DNA of 64,000 bases from Pseudomonadota bacterium (GTDB taxonomy: Bacteria > Pseudomonadota > Alphaproteobacteria > Rhizobiales > Rhizobiaceae). The stretch lies in NCBI GenBank assembly GCA_020161665.1, contig JAIUPA010000038.1, positions 1 to 64,000 of the forward strand, written 5' to 3'. The position numbers and the translations under genes were made by a program. Of the stretch, positions 17,413 through 25,688 are shown in pieces; position 1 is the stretch's first letter, and every line of letters begins with the position of its first letter. The notes under the pieces are model-generated. The model was not told where the DNA came from. It saw nothing but the letters and a program-made list of their open reading frames with translations, and did no database searches.

Positions 17413-18255
17413 ATGAAATTTCTCCGCCACGGTGCCCCCGGCGCCGAAAAGCCCGGCCTTCTGGCCAATGACGGCACGATCCGCGATCTGTCCGGCCATG
17501 TGGCCGATCTTGCGGGCGCTGCCCTTGATCCGCAGACGCTCGCCAGGCTTGGCGCCATCGATCCGTCCACGCTGCCGGTCATCGATGCGGGCACGCGTCT
17601 CGGCGCGCCGGTTTCCGGCACAGGCAAGTTCATCTGCATCGGCCTCAACTTCTCCGACCACGCCGCCGAATCCGGCATGGCGGTTCCGCCCGAGCCGGTG
17701 ATCTTCATGAAGGCCACGTCGGCCATTTGCGGCCCGAACGATCCTGTTCTCATTCCGCGCGGTTCGGAAAAGACCGACTGGGAAGTGGAACTCGGCGTCG
17801 TCATCGGCAAGACCGCGAAATATGTCTCGGAAGCCGAAGCGCTCGATTATGTGGCGGGCTATGTGGTGAGCCACGACGTTTCCGAACGTGCCTTCCAGAC
17901 AGAGCGGTCCGGCCAGTGGACCAAGGGCAAGTCGTGCGACACGTTCGGACCGATTGGCCCGTGGCTGGTGACGAAGGACGAGGTGCCGGACCCGCAGAAC
18001 CTGAACATGTGGCTGAAGGTAAACGGCGAGACGATGCAGAACGGTTCGTCGAAGACCATGGTCTATGGCGTGGCCTTCCTCGTCTCCTACCTCTCGCAGT
18101 TCATGTCGCTGCATCCGGGCGATGTCATCTCCACCGGCACGCCGCCGGGCGTTGGCCTTGGCATGAAGCCGCCGCGTTATCTCAAAGCCGGTGACGTTGT
18201 CGAACTCGGCATCGACAAGCTCGGCACCCAGAAGCAGACCTTCGTTCAGGACTGA
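17413..18255 (+). CDS. Fumarylacetoacetate-hydrolase family, 2,4-diketo-3-deoxy-sugar-acid hydrolase-like
   Basis: A 280-residue enzyme with the FAH fold. GLNFSDHAAESGM near residue 75 and the metal-binding region TDWEVELGVVIGK near residue 119 are family hallmarks, as is STGTPPGVGLG near residue 238. Homologues cleave 2,4-diketo-3-deoxy-L-fuconate or -rhamnonate to pyruvate and L-lactate, or act as ureidoglycolate lyase by annotation transfer. It follows the SDR gene by 22 bp with AGGAAAGGA before its ATG. The L-lactate route is consistent with an L-lactate dehydrogenase (46351-47505) elsewhere in the cluster, but this link is inference. Confidence 0.83.
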   Translation: MKFLRHGAPGAEKPGLLANDGTIRDLSGHVADLAGAALDPQTLARLGAIDPSTLPVIDAGTRLGAPVSGTGKFICIGLNFSDHAAESGMAVPPEPVIFMKATSAICGPNDPVLIPRGSEKTDWEVELGVVIGKTAKYVSEAEALDYVAGYVVSHDVSERAFQTERSGQWTKGKSCDTFGPIGPWLVTKDEVPDPQNLNMWLKVNGETMQNGSSKTMVYGVAFLVSYLSQFMSLHPGDVISTGTPPGVGLGMKPPRYLKAGDVVELGIDKLGTQKQTFVQD

Positions 18256-18351
18256 CGAATGCGCAAGCGGAGGGCAGCACCCCTGCCCTTCGCGTCGCGG
18301 GAACCGTGGCTTGAGGAGGCGACGCCCGCGCCAACCGACGGGAGGACGTCC

Positions 18352-19554
18352 ATGAAAATCACCGCCATCGAAACCGTGCGCGTCGCCGAACGCAGCAATC
18401 TCGTCTGGGTCGAGGTTCACACCGATGAGGGCCTTGTGGGCCTTGGTGAAACCTTCTTCGGGGCCGAGACTGTCGAAGCCTATGTGCATGAATATATCGC
18501 GCCGCGCGTGATGGGGCGCGATCCGCTGGAGATCGACCGGCTGGCCGCCGATCTCGTCGGCTATGTCGGCTTTCGCTCCTCGGGCGCGGAAGTGCGTGGC
18601 AATTCGGCCTTCGACATTGCGCTGTGGGACCTTTTCGGCAAGGCGACCGGCCAGCCCATTGCCCAGCTTCTCGGCGGCTTCACACGTCGGGAAATCCGCA
18701 CCTACAACACCTGCGCCGGAACCGAATACATCAAGAAGGCAACCGGCCAGACGACGGCCAATTACGGCCTTTCCGAAGGCCACGCCTATGACGACCTGAA
18801 CGGCTTTCTGCACCGGGCCGATGAGCTGGCGTTGTCTCTGCTCGAAGAGGGCATCACGGCCATGAAGATCTGGCCGTTTGACGCCGCCGCCGAAAAGACG
18901 CGCGGCCAGTATATTTCCCCCGGCGACCTGAAGGCGGCGCTGCAGCCGTTTGAGAAAATCCGCAAGGCCGTGGGCGACCAGATGGACATCATGGTGGAAT
19001 TCCACTCCATGTGGCAGCTTCTGCCCGCCATGCAGATTGCCAAGGCGCTGAAGCCCTACGGCACCTTCTGGCACGAAGACCCGATCAAGATGGACAGTCT
19101 TTCAAGCCTCAAGCGCTATGCGGAGGTTTCGCCCGCGCCGATTTCCGCCTCGGAAACGCTCGCCTCGCGCTGGGGCTTTCGCGACTATCTGGAAACCGGG
19201 GCTGCGGGCATTGTGATGCTCGACATTTCCTGGTGCGGCGGCCTTTCGGAAGCGCGCAAGATCGCCTCCATGGCCGAAGCCTGGCACCTGCCGGTGGCCC
19301 CGCATGATTGCACCGGGCCGGTGGTTTTGTGTGCCTCGACGCATCTTTCGCTCAACGCGCCGAACGCGCTGGTGCAGGAAAGCGTTCGCGCTTTCTACAA
19401 GACATGGTATCGCGATCTCGTGACCGCCTTGCCTGAGGTGAAGAACGGCATGATCACCGTGCCGCCCGGCCCGGGGCTTGGCATGGCGCTGAACCCTGAT
19501 CTCGACAAGGCCTTCACCGTCAGCCGCCGCCGCTCGACCGCCCAAACCATTTGA
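18352..19554 (+). CDS. Enolase-superfamily sugar-acid dehydratase (mandelate racemase subgroup)
   Basis: A 400-residue protein with the N-terminal capping domain and a C-terminal barrel. Likely catalytic and metal residues are in AMKIWPFD (Lys), MVEFHSMW and HEDPIKM (acids), SASETLAS, and HDCTGP (His). Members dehydrate aldonic acids to 2-keto-3-deoxy acids. It sits third in the SDR / FAH operon, which supports a fuconate, rhamnonate, galactonate or arabinonate type substrate. The ATG at 18352 follows GGGAGGA; a longer frame from 18259 reads through the spacer. The substrate cannot be fixed from sequence by eye. Confidence 0.85.
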   Translation: MKITAIETVRVAERSNLVWVEVHTDEGLVGLGETFFGAETVEAYVHEYIAPRVMGRDPLEIDRLAADLVGYVGFRSSGAEVRGNSAFDIALWDLFGKATGQPIAQLLGGFTRREIRTYNTCAGTEYIKKATGQTTANYGLSEGHAYDDLNGFLHRADELALSLLEEGITAMKIWPFDAAAEKTRGQYISPGDLKAALQPFEKIRKAVGDQMDIMVEFHSMWQLLPAMQIAKALKPYGTFWHEDPIKMDSLSSLKRYAEVSPAPISASETLASRWGFRDYLETGAAGIVMLDISWCGGLSEARKIASMAEAWHLPVAPHDCTGPVVLCASTHLSLNAPNALVQESVRAFYKTWYRDLVTALPEVKNGMITVPPGPGLGMALNPDLDKAFTVSRRRSTAQTI

Positions 19555-19571
19555 AGAAAAAGACGAACGCC

Positions 19572-20486
19572 ATGTCTGATAGCACCCCGCCAAACGCCCC
19601 CTCCCACGGCGGCGAAACCGCAAACCTTTCGGCGCTGGCCGGTCCTGCGGTCATGCTGGCGGGCATGCTGCTGTTTTCGCTGAATGACGCCATGGGCAAA
19701 TGGCTGGTGGCAAGCTACGGCATCGGACAGGTCATCCTCATCCGCTCGGTGGCGGCGCTCGTCATTCTCGCCCCCTTCCTGTGGAGCGCTGGCTTCAAGA
19801 CGCTGTTTCAGGTGGAAAAGCCGCTGATGCAGGCGGCGCGCGTATTCTTCTCGACCATCGAGGTCTTCGCCTTCTATTTCGCCGTCCTCTATCTGCCGCT
19901 GGCCGATGTCATGACCTACTGGCTGGCGGCCCCCATCTATGTGGCGGCGGCCTCGCCGTTCCTGCTTGGCGAGAAGGTGGGCTGGCGACGCTGGACGGCC
20001 ATTGCCATCGGCTTTATCGGCGTCATCATCGCGCTCAATCCATCGCAGGCTATGTTTACGCCCGCCGCCCTCATTTCCATTCTCGGCACGGTGGCCTTCG
20101 CCTTCATGATGCTTTCGGGGCGCAGCCTGCGTGGCACGCCGGACCGCTCGCTGGTCTTCTTCCAGATTTCCGGCGCGCTGATCGCCGGTCTGGTGGTCGC
20201 CCCCTTCGATTGGGCGCCGATTGCCTCAACGACCGATCTCGGCCTGCTCTTCCTGCTTGGCATCGTGGCGATGGCAGCGCATGTGCTGGTCAACCGCGCG
20301 CTGAAAATGTCGGATGCGGCGACCGTCGCGCCGCTGCAATACACGCTCCTGCCGTGGGCTGTGGTCTTTGGCTGGCTGTTCTTCGGTGACTTGCCGCACA
20401 AGGCCATGATGCTGGGTGCAGCGCTCATCATCGGCTCCGGCCTCTTCATCTTCTTCCGTGAACAGCAGTTGAAGAAGCGGGGGTAA
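19572..20486 (+). CDS. EamA/DMT-family membrane transporter
   Basis: A 304-residue, roughly ten-helix inner-membrane protein made of two five-helix EamA repeats. GMLLFSLNDAMGKWLV near the N-terminus is a typical DMT start, and the second repeat begins around residue 155. Such proteins export or import small metabolites and amino acids. It follows the enolase-superfamily gene closely; a TTG at 19551 overlaps the previous stop as TTGA, but the ATG at 19572 is the more likely start. It might move the sugar acid or a product of the operon (inference). Confidence 0.8.
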   Translation: MSDSTPPNAPSHGGETANLSALAGPAVMLAGMLLFSLNDAMGKWLVASYGIGQVILIRSVAALVILAPFLWSAGFKTLFQVEKPLMQAARVFFSTIEVFAFYFAVLYLPLADVMTYWLAAPIYVAAASPFLLGEKVGWRRWTAIAIGFIGVIIALNPSQAMFTPAALISILGTVAFAFMMLSGRSLRGTPDRSLVFFQISGALIAGLVVAPFDWAPIASTTDLGLLFLLGIVAMAAHVLVNRALKMSDAATVAPLQYTLLPWAVVFGWLFFGDLPHKAMMLGAALIIGSGLFIFFREQQLKKRG

Positions 20487-20551
20487 GGTTCCCAAGGACG
20501 GATCGCGGTCCCGGTTCACTTTCGTGCCTTCGATGGGCCATCTCCAGAATC

Positions 20552-20580
20552 TTGACTAACCAGTGTGGTTCATCGATATT
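20552..20580 (+). promoter_or_regulatory. Probable promoter and operator of the ParDE pair
   Basis: TTGACT (20552-20557) and GATATT (20575-20580) are spaced by 17 bp. The spacer contains AACC-AGTGT-GGTT (20558-20570), a palindrome well placed for autorepression by a ribbon-helix-helix antitoxin. The antitoxin ATG lies 26 bp downstream. Confidence 0.5.
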
Positions 20581-20606
20581 CCAAGTGAACAACGGAGGAC
20601 CTTCTC

Positions 20607-20852
20607 ATGACCGCATTCACGATCCGCGTCCCGGACGAGGTGGCCGACCGTTTGGACCAGATTGCGCAAAAGCTCGACCGATCCCGCTCCTATATGGCAG
20701 CACAGGCGATCGAAGACTTCGTATCTCGCGAAGAATGGCAGCTGGAAGAAATTGAAGCGGGCCTTGCCGAGGCAGAAAGCGGTGAATTCGCCAGTGACGA
20801 AGAGTTGGCACGCGTCGTCAGCAAGTATGTCAAGGCGACTGCCCGGCCATGA
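20607..20852 (+). CDS. parD: ParD-like ribbon-helix-helix antitoxin
   Basis: An 81-residue protein. The N-terminus MTAFTIRVPDEVADRLDQIA is a ribbon-helix-helix (CopG/ParD) DNA-binding strand and helix. The acidic C-terminal half (EEWQLEEIEAGLAEAESGEF, followed by SDEEL) is the usual toxin-wrapping part. GGAGGA precedes the ATG. Its stop overlaps the toxin start as ATGA, so the genes are translationally coupled. It should neutralise the ParE-like toxin and repress the operon. Confidence 0.88.
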   Translation: MTAFTIRVPDEVADRLDQIAQKLDRSRSYMAAQAIEDFVSREEWQLEEIEAGLAEAESGEFASDEELARVVSKYVKATARP

Positions 20853-21139
20853 AACCGCGTCGCATCCGCTGGACCATGAGAGCCTTGCGGCGGCTTGATG
20901 AGATTGGCGCTTATGTTGAAAATGACGATCCCGCCGCCGCGGCACGGGTGATCGCCCGGATCGTCTGCGCTGTCGATCTGCTTTCGGATATGCCAGCGGC
21001 TGGCCGCATCGGTCGCATTCCCGGCACACGCGAGATTGTTTTGTCCGATATCCCCTACATCATTCCCTATCGGGTTCGTCAGGATATCGAAATCCTGACT
21101 GTGATGCATGCCTCGCAGAAGTGGCCAACGCGTCTCTAG
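20849..21139 (+). CDS. parE: ParE/RelE superfamily toxin
   Basis: A 96-residue basic protein with the RelE/ParE fold pattern: RRIRWTMRALRRLDEIGAYV at the start, AAARVIARIVCAVDLLSDMPAAGRIGR in the middle (two pieces of the same helix-loop region), and the C-terminal strand IPYIIPYRVRQDIEILTVMH. The close ParE-type relatives poison DNA gyrase; RelE-type relatives cut mRNA. The ParD-type partner favours ParE. The stop codon TAG lies inside a repeat element that begins at 21136. Confidence 0.88.
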   Translation: MKPRRIRWTMRALRRLDEIGAYVENDDPAAAARVIARIVCAVDLLSDMPAAGRIGRIPGTREIVLSDIPYIIPYRVRQDIEILTVMHASQKWPTRL

Positions 21140-21202
21140 AGCCGTGTTTTAACGCAGTCCAAACGCAAAACCGCTGACGCACTTTTGCTGGACCTGCTCT
21201 AG
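21136..21202. repeat. Short palindromic repeat overlapping the toxin stop codon
   Basis: CTAGAGC (21136-21142) and GCTCTAG (21196-21202) are terminal inverted repeats, with inner GCAAAA and TTTTGC arms also complementary. The 67-bp layout resembles dispersed intergenic elements seen in Hyphomicrobiales. Its left end supplies the TAG of the toxin gene. Confidence 0.6.
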
Positions 21203-21246
21203 CAACGTTTTTCATACGTCGCGGCAAGCAAGCCCCCGTCCCAAGC

Positions 21247-21279
21247 AAAAAGCCCGTGACGGTTTCCCGCCACGGGCCT
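21247..21279 (-). terminator. Terminator of the leftward TRAP operon
   Basis: AGCCCGTG (21251-21258) pairs with CACGGGCCT (21271-21279). On the minus strand the stem is followed by a T run (21247-21250). It lies about 25 bp after the dctP stop codon. Confidence 0.85.
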
Positions 21280-21303
21280 TTCTCGTTTCAGGTGCTGAAC
21301 GGC

Positions 21304-22314
21304 TTACTTGCGGATCTCGGCAAGGGCCTTCTGCACGCCTTCGACCACGTCGGCGCCGATGGCGGCCTTGTGGGTTTCATAGACGATCTGCGACTTTTCC
21401 AGGATACGCTTGTGCTCTTCCGGCGACAGCGTGTTGAACTTGATGCCGGCGGCGATGATCTTTTCCAGCGACTTCTTGTTGAGGTCGCCGATCACCTTGC
21501 GCTCTTCATCACGGCCAACGGCGGCGCAATCCTTCAGGGCCTGCTGCTCGTCAGCGCCATAGGTGCTGAAGATGGCCTTGGAGAACAGGAAGAGGAACGG
21601 CGTGTAGGCGTGCTTCGTTTCCGAAACATAGCTCTGCACTTCGTAGAACTTCGAGGTGTCGATCGTCACATAGGGGTTTTCCTGCGCGTCGATGGCCTTG
21701 GTTTCCAGAGCCGAGAACACTTCGCCGAACGCCATCGGGGTGGCATTGGCACCCAGATTCTTGAACGTATCGAGGAAGATGTTGTTCTGCATGACGCGAA
21801 CCTTCATGCCTTCCAGATCTTCCCACTTTTCAACCGGACGCTTGGAGTTCGACAGGTTGCGGAAGCCGTTTTCCCAGTAAGCGAGGTTCACGAGACCGGC
21901 TTCGTCGAGCTTCTTGTTCAGCATGTCGCCGAACGGACCGTCCATGACCTTGTAGGCTTCATCAGCGCTGGCAAAGAGGAACGGCAGGTCGAACACGCCG
22001 AGCGCCGGAACGATGCCCACGAGCGGCGAGGACGAGGTGACAACCGCTTCCTGCACGCCCGAACGCAGGGCCTGGGTTGCCTGAAGGTCGCCGCCCAGCG
22101 CGCCGCCCCAGAAGGCCGTCAGCTTCATCTTGCCGCCGGTCTTCTCATCGAGGCAGGCCTGCATGGCCTTGATGCCGTTGCCCACCGGGTGGTCGGCGTT
22201 GATGCCGTTCGAAACGCGGATGTTGCGATCCTGGAATTCGGCGAATGCGGGGGCGGCGGCCAGTGTGGCAGCCAGGGTTACGAGTGCCGTTGCGGCTTTC
22301 AGGGTCTTTCTCAT
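21304..22314 (-). CDS. dctP: TRAP transporter substrate-binding protein (DctP)
   Basis: A 336-residue periplasmic protein with signal peptide (AATALVTLAATLAAAPAFA). FQDRNIRVSNGINADHPVGNG begins the mature part. MKVRVMQNNIFLDTFKNLGA with the conserved arginine, and AQENPYVTIDTSKFYEVQ, are DctP hallmarks; the arginine pairs with a substrate carboxylate. It is the last gene of the XylX-DctQ-DctM-DctP block, so a pentonate or related sugar acid is the likely ligand (inference). The ATG has GGGAGGA upstream. Confidence 0.92.
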   Translation of the reverse strand: MRKTLKAATALVTLAATLAAAPAFAEFQDRNIRVSNGINADHPVGNGIKAMQACLDEKTGGKMKLTAFWGGALGGDLQATQALRSGVQEAVVTSSSPLVGIVPALGVFDLPFLFASADEAYKVMDGPFGDMLNKKLDEAGLVNLAYWENGFRNLSNSKRPVEKWEDLEGMKVRVMQNNIFLDTFKNLGANATPMAFGEVFSALETKAIDAQENPYVTIDTSKFYEVQSYVSETKHAYTPFLFLFSKAIFSTYGADEQQALKDCAAVGRDEERKVIGDLNKKSLEKIIAAGIKFNTLSPEEHKRILEKSQIVYETHKAAIGADVVEGVQKALAEIRK

Positions 22315-22357
22315 GATATCCTCCCGAGGTTAGAGAAAGTGGATGGGAACCGGCGGC

Positions 22358-23635
22358 TCAGTAGAGCCACCGGGCAGGAACCAGAACGATGTCCGGGAAC
22401 AGAACCAGCAGGAACAGGACGAAGATTTCCGCCAGCAGGAAGGGCAGAACGCCCGTAATCACCTTGCCGAGCGGAACACGCCCCACGCCGGAGACGACGT
22501 TCAGGACCACGCCAACCGGCGGGGTCAGAAGGCCGATCGAGGTGTTCATGATGAACAGAACACCGAAATAGATGGGATCGATGCCCGCCTGCTTGATGAT
22601 GGGCATCAGAACCGGCGTCAGGATCAGGATGGTGGGCGTCAGATCGAGCGCCGTGCCGACGACCAGAACCAGCAGCATGATGACGAACAGCAGCAGCGTC
22701 GGGCGGTCGATCAGCGGGGCGATATAGCCGCTCACTTCCGCAGGAATGTTGGCGGCGGTGATCAGCCAGGCCGAAACCAGCGCCGAGCAGACGAGGAACA
22801 TGACGACCGAGGTGGTCTTGGCCGCCCGCAGAATGATGTGCGGCAGATCCTTCAGCGACAGTTCGCGGTAGATGAACAGGCCGACAAACAGCGCATACAT
22901 GGCGGCCACCACAGCGGCTTCCGTGGGCGTGACCACGCCCGCCTTGATGCCGCCAAGGATGATGACCGGCATGCCGAGCGCCCAGGCCGCACGTCCCGTG
23001 GCCTTCAGACGCTCCGGACCGGAGACCTTCGGCAGGGCTTCGACCTTATCCTTGCGCACCACGAAGAGCCAGGTGACAATCAGCGAAACGCCCATGAGAA
23101 TGCCCGGAACGACACCGGCCATGAACAGCTTGGTGATCGACACATTGGCGGCCACGCCGAAGACGATGAAAGCCATGGAAGGCGGGATGATCGGCGCGAT
23201 GATGCCGCCCGCGGCAATCAGGCCCGCCGAACGCGGCACGTTGTAGCCGGCTTTCGCCATCATCGGAATGAGGATCGCGGCAAGGGCGGCCGTATCGGCT
23301 GCCGCCGAACCGGAAATCGAGGCCATGATGACGGCTGCGGCAATCGCCACGATGCCCAGACCGCCGCGGATATGGCCGACGCAGGCAATGGCAAAGTCGA
23401 TGATGCGGCGCGACAGGCCGCCGGAGTTCATCAGTTCACCGGCCAGAATGAAGAAGGGAATGGCCAGCAGCGTGAATGTATCGGCACCGGCAATCATGTT
23501 CTGCGCAATGATCTGCGAATTGAACATGCCCATGTAACCCATGAGCACGACGCCGCAGAGCATCAGGGAAAAGGCAACCGGAACCCCGATGGCCATGGCT
23601 CCGATCAGCGAGCCGATAAAGACGAGAAGGGTCAT
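22358..23635 (-). CDS. dctM: TRAP transporter large permease (DctM)
   Basis: A 425-residue, about 12-helix inner-membrane protein of normal length. Motifs include IPFFILAGELMNSGG near residue 58, SGSAAADTAALAAILIPMM, PIIPPSMAFIVFG, and TPTEAAVVAAMYAL. It uses a sodium gradient with DctQ to import the ligand delivered by DctP. It overlaps dctQ by one base and precedes dctP by 43 bp. Confidence 0.93.
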   Translation of the reverse strand: MTLLVFIGSLIGAMAIGVPVAFSLMLCGVVLMGYMGMFNSQIIAQNMIAGADTFTLLAIPFFILAGELMNSGGLSRRIIDFAIACVGHIRGGLGIVAIAAAVIMASISGSAAADTAALAAILIPMMAKAGYNVPRSAGLIAAGGIIAPIIPPSMAFIVFGVAANVSITKLFMAGVVPGILMGVSLIVTWLFVVRKDKVEALPKVSGPERLKATGRAAWALGMPVIILGGIKAGVVTPTEAAVVAAMYALFVGLFIYRELSLKDLPHIILRAAKTTSVVMFLVCSALVSAWLITAANIPAEVSGYIAPLIDRPTLLLFVIMLLVLVVGTALDLTPTILILTPVLMPIIKQAGIDPIYFGVLFIMNTSIGLLTPPVGVVLNVVSGVGRVPLGKVITGVLPFLLAEIFVLFLLVLFPDIVLVPARWLY

Positions 23636-24171
23636 CAGGCGCGCTCCGAAAGCTTTTCAAGGGTCATGTGCTCACCGGCAAAGGTGGCGATTTCATCATC
23701 GGTGACGCGGCCCGTTACCAGACGGAACAGCCGCTCCAGCGTGATGAGGAAGAGCCCTGCGCCGCAGAACAGCCCGACGCCATAGACCCAGCCCATGGAG
23801 ATGCCCGTGACGGGCGCCGTCATCGAGCTGTTGATCGGCAGCTGCTTCCAGGTGCCCCAGAAGAGGATGCCGGAAACGCCCAGAATGACGAGGTTGGAAA
23901 GCCCCATCAGCACCAGACGCCCGGTGCGCCCGAAGCGGGCCACCAGCGTTTCGACGCCCATATGCAGGCCTTCACGATGGGCGAGAACCGCACCGATGAA
24001 GGTCAACCAGACGAAGAAGTAACGCGACATTTCTTCCGAAACCGCGATGCCCGAATTGAAGCCGTAGCGCATCACGACATTGACGAAGACCATCAGTGCC
24101 ATGCCGGAGAGCATGACGACGAGGATGACGCTCAGGATACGATAAAAGAGGTCGATCAGTGACTTGATCAT
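23635..24171 (-). CDS. dctQ: TRAP transporter small permease (DctQ)
   Basis: A 178-residue membrane protein with four helices. VNVVMRYGFNSGIAVSEEMSRYFFVWLTFIGA (in segments VMRYGFNSGIAVSEE and RYFFVWLTFIGAVLAHREG) is the DctQ signature, and HMGVE follows. It lies 3 bp after the XylX-like gene and directly before dctM. Confidence 0.92.
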   Translation of the reverse strand: MIKSLIDLFYRILSVILVVMLSGMALMVFVNVVMRYGFNSGIAVSEEMSRYFFVWLTFIGAVLAHREGLHMGVETLVARFGRTGRLVLMGLSNLVILGVSGILFWGTWKQLPINSSMTAPVTGISMGWVYGVGLFCGAGLFLITLERLFRLVTGRVTDDEIATFAGEHMTLEKLSERA

Positions 24172-24174
24172 GGC

Positions 24175-25344
24175 TCACACCTTGTCGAGAAGGTCGCGCG
24201 CGGCGAGGTTCTGCATCAGCGCCCGGGTGCCGAAGGTCCATTCCGGGCAGGCATTCGTGCGATCCACCCAGTTGACGAGACGGCCGAGCAGCGGCGTGGC
24301 GATTTCCACGCGGTCGCCCACTTCATGGGTGAAGCCCTGACCCACGCCGCGGCGGTCTTTCACCGGCGCGAACATGGTGCCAAGGAACAAAACAGCGCCG
24401 TCGGGATACTGGTGATTGCGGTTGCGCAGCTGCGAAACGAGGTTTTCCGGCGAGCGGCTGATGGCTTCCATCGGGCTTTCGCCGGTCATTTCGAAGCCAT
24501 CCGTGCCGCGCACCACAAGCGAGACGCGCACGCGTGACAGTTCGGCCAGCGTAAACGCCCCGTGGAACAGGCGGATGAACGGACCGATGGCGCAGGAGGC
24601 GTTGTTGTCCTTCGCCTTGCCGAGCAGAAGCGCGGAGCGGCCTTCCACATCGCGCAGGTTCACGTCATTGCCAAGCGTTGCCCCGAGGATCGCGCCATCG
24701 GAGCGCACGGCGAGCACCACTTCCGGCTCCGGGTTGTTCCATTCGGAAATCGGGTGGATGCCCACCGTATCGCCACAGCCGACGGACGACATGGGCTGCG
24801 ACTTGGTGAAGATTTCCGCATCCGGGCCGATGCCCACTTCGAGATATTGCGACCAGAGCCCCATGTCCTGCAGCAGTGCCTTGACGGCAGCGGCCTTTTC
24901 AGACCCGGCGGCGACGCCGCGCAGGCTGTCGCCCAGAACCGGAGCGAGCTTTTCGCGAATGGCGCGGGCCCGCGTCGCGTCGCCCTTGGCCTGTTCCTCG
25001 ATGACACGCTCCAGCATGCTGTCGGCAAAGGTAACACCTGCGGCTTTCACGGCCTGCAGATCGATCGGGGCGAGAAGCAAACCCGCCTCGCCGGAAAGAT
25101 AGTCGTCCAGCGCACCCAGATCGGGCAGGTTCGCAGCCGCCGCCAGACGTTCGGCTATGCCGTCGATTTCCAGAAGGCCGGACATGGTGGCGGCAATACC
25201 CGTCAGGTCCAGTACGCGGTGATCGCGCACCAGGACCGGGCAAGGACCGCCAGCAGCCTTCGACCAGACCCTGCCAACCAGCACCGCGCTTGCGGCATCC
25301 TGCGGCAGGATGAATTCAACCGTGAGTGAATGACCGTTCCTCAA
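24175..25344 (-). CDS. xylX: XylX-like 2-keto-3-deoxy-pentonate dehydratase (FAH fold)
   Basis: A 389-residue protein, the length of Caulobacter XylX. VTFADSMLERVIEEQAKGDA, GLWSQYLEVGIGPDAEIFTK, SEWNNPEPEVVLAV, LGNDVNLRDVEGRSALLLGKAKDNNAS and QYPDGAVLFLGTMFAP agree with that family as I recall it. XylX-type enzymes turn 2-keto-3-deoxy-D-xylonate (or the L-arabonate epimer) into 2-oxoglutarate semialdehyde. A TTG at 25344 with GGAGGAGGA just upstream gives the right length; there is no nearby ATG. It heads a block with TRAP genes, and the IlvD/Edd dehydratase and semialdehyde dehydrogenase at 29958-33279 supply the steps before and after. Confidence 0.85.
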   Translation of the reverse strand: MRNGHSLTVEFILPQDAASAVLVGRVWSKAAGGPCPVLVRDHRVLDLTGIAATMSGLLEIDGIAERLAAAANLPDLGALDDYLSGEAGLLLAPIDLQAVKAAGVTFADSMLERVIEEQAKGDATRARAIREKLAPVLGDSLRGVAAGSEKAAAVKALLQDMGLWSQYLEVGIGPDAEIFTKSQPMSSVGCGDTVGIHPISEWNNPEPEVVLAVRSDGAILGATLGNDVNLRDVEGRSALLLGKAKDNNASCAIGPFIRLFHGAFTLAELSRVRVSLVVRGTDGFEMTGESPMEAISRSPENLVSQLRNRNHQYPDGAVLFLGTMFAPVKDRRGVGQGFTHEVGDRVEIATPLLGRLVNWVDRTNACPEWTFGTRALMQNLAARDLLDKV

Positions 25345-25526
25345 ACTTCCTCCTCCAGCAACCGCATTGCCACCGGCAATGCCGTCGCGACGCTGTGTTG
25401 ATCTCCTGCAGGAAAGTCCGGACCGGAGAGGACGCAACGTTCCTCATCATGCCGACACAAGCGCATCACTCCCCCAAGCGACGCCTTGCACTCCTCCCGC
25501 AAGCGACCTCCCGTCAACTTGCCTTA

Positions 25527-25545
25527 TTGTCAGGATGTCTGACAA
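25527..25545. promoter_or_regulatory. Inverted repeat TTGTCAG-N5-CTGACAA, probable FadR-type operator
   Basis: A perfect 7-bp inverted repeat 183 bp upstream of the XylX-like start. The right half, read with its neighbours, is ATGTCTGACAACT (25535-25547), one base off the TTGTCTGACAA core seen elsewhere in the window. Confidence 0.65.
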
Positions 25546-25616
25546 CTGTGCTCATGCTTTTAATCGGAAGAACCCGCCCTGTCCAGCGGGTAAGCCTCAT
25601 GTTTTCGATTATCCCT

Positions 25617-25635
25617 CATCCGGCAGGGCCGGATG
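25617..25635 (-). terminator. Hairpin after the FadR-type regulator gene
   Basis: CATCCGGC and GCCGGATG form a perfect 8-bp stem with a 3-nt loop about 54 bp after the stop. No T run follows, so termination is uncertain. Confidence 0.4.
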
Positions 25636-25688
25636 GTCAAAAGGCCAAGGCCCGAAGGGCCGGAAAGGCCTTTACCGAGCGCCGTTCT

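Larger units (their letters stand above)
25345..25688. other. Control region between the FadR-type gene and the XylX-TRAP block
   Basis: This 344-bp gap carries no gene I can support. It holds the operator at 25527-25545 and two hairpins near the end of the regulator gene: CATCCGGC/GCCGGATG (25617-25635), and GGCCC-GAA-GGGCC near 25649-25661. It is long enough for a dedicated promoter for the XylX-TRAP block. Confidence 0.6.

Noticed and set aside
17263..19074. 603-residue open frame on the minus strand
   Set aside because: Antisense to the SDR, FAH and enolase-superfamily genes, all of which have clear motifs and ribosome sites.
22343..23785. 480-residue Gln/Arg/Asp-rich open frame on the plus strand
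   Set aside because: Mirror of the hydrophobic TRAP permease on the other strand; polar shadow frames opposite membrane proteins are expected.
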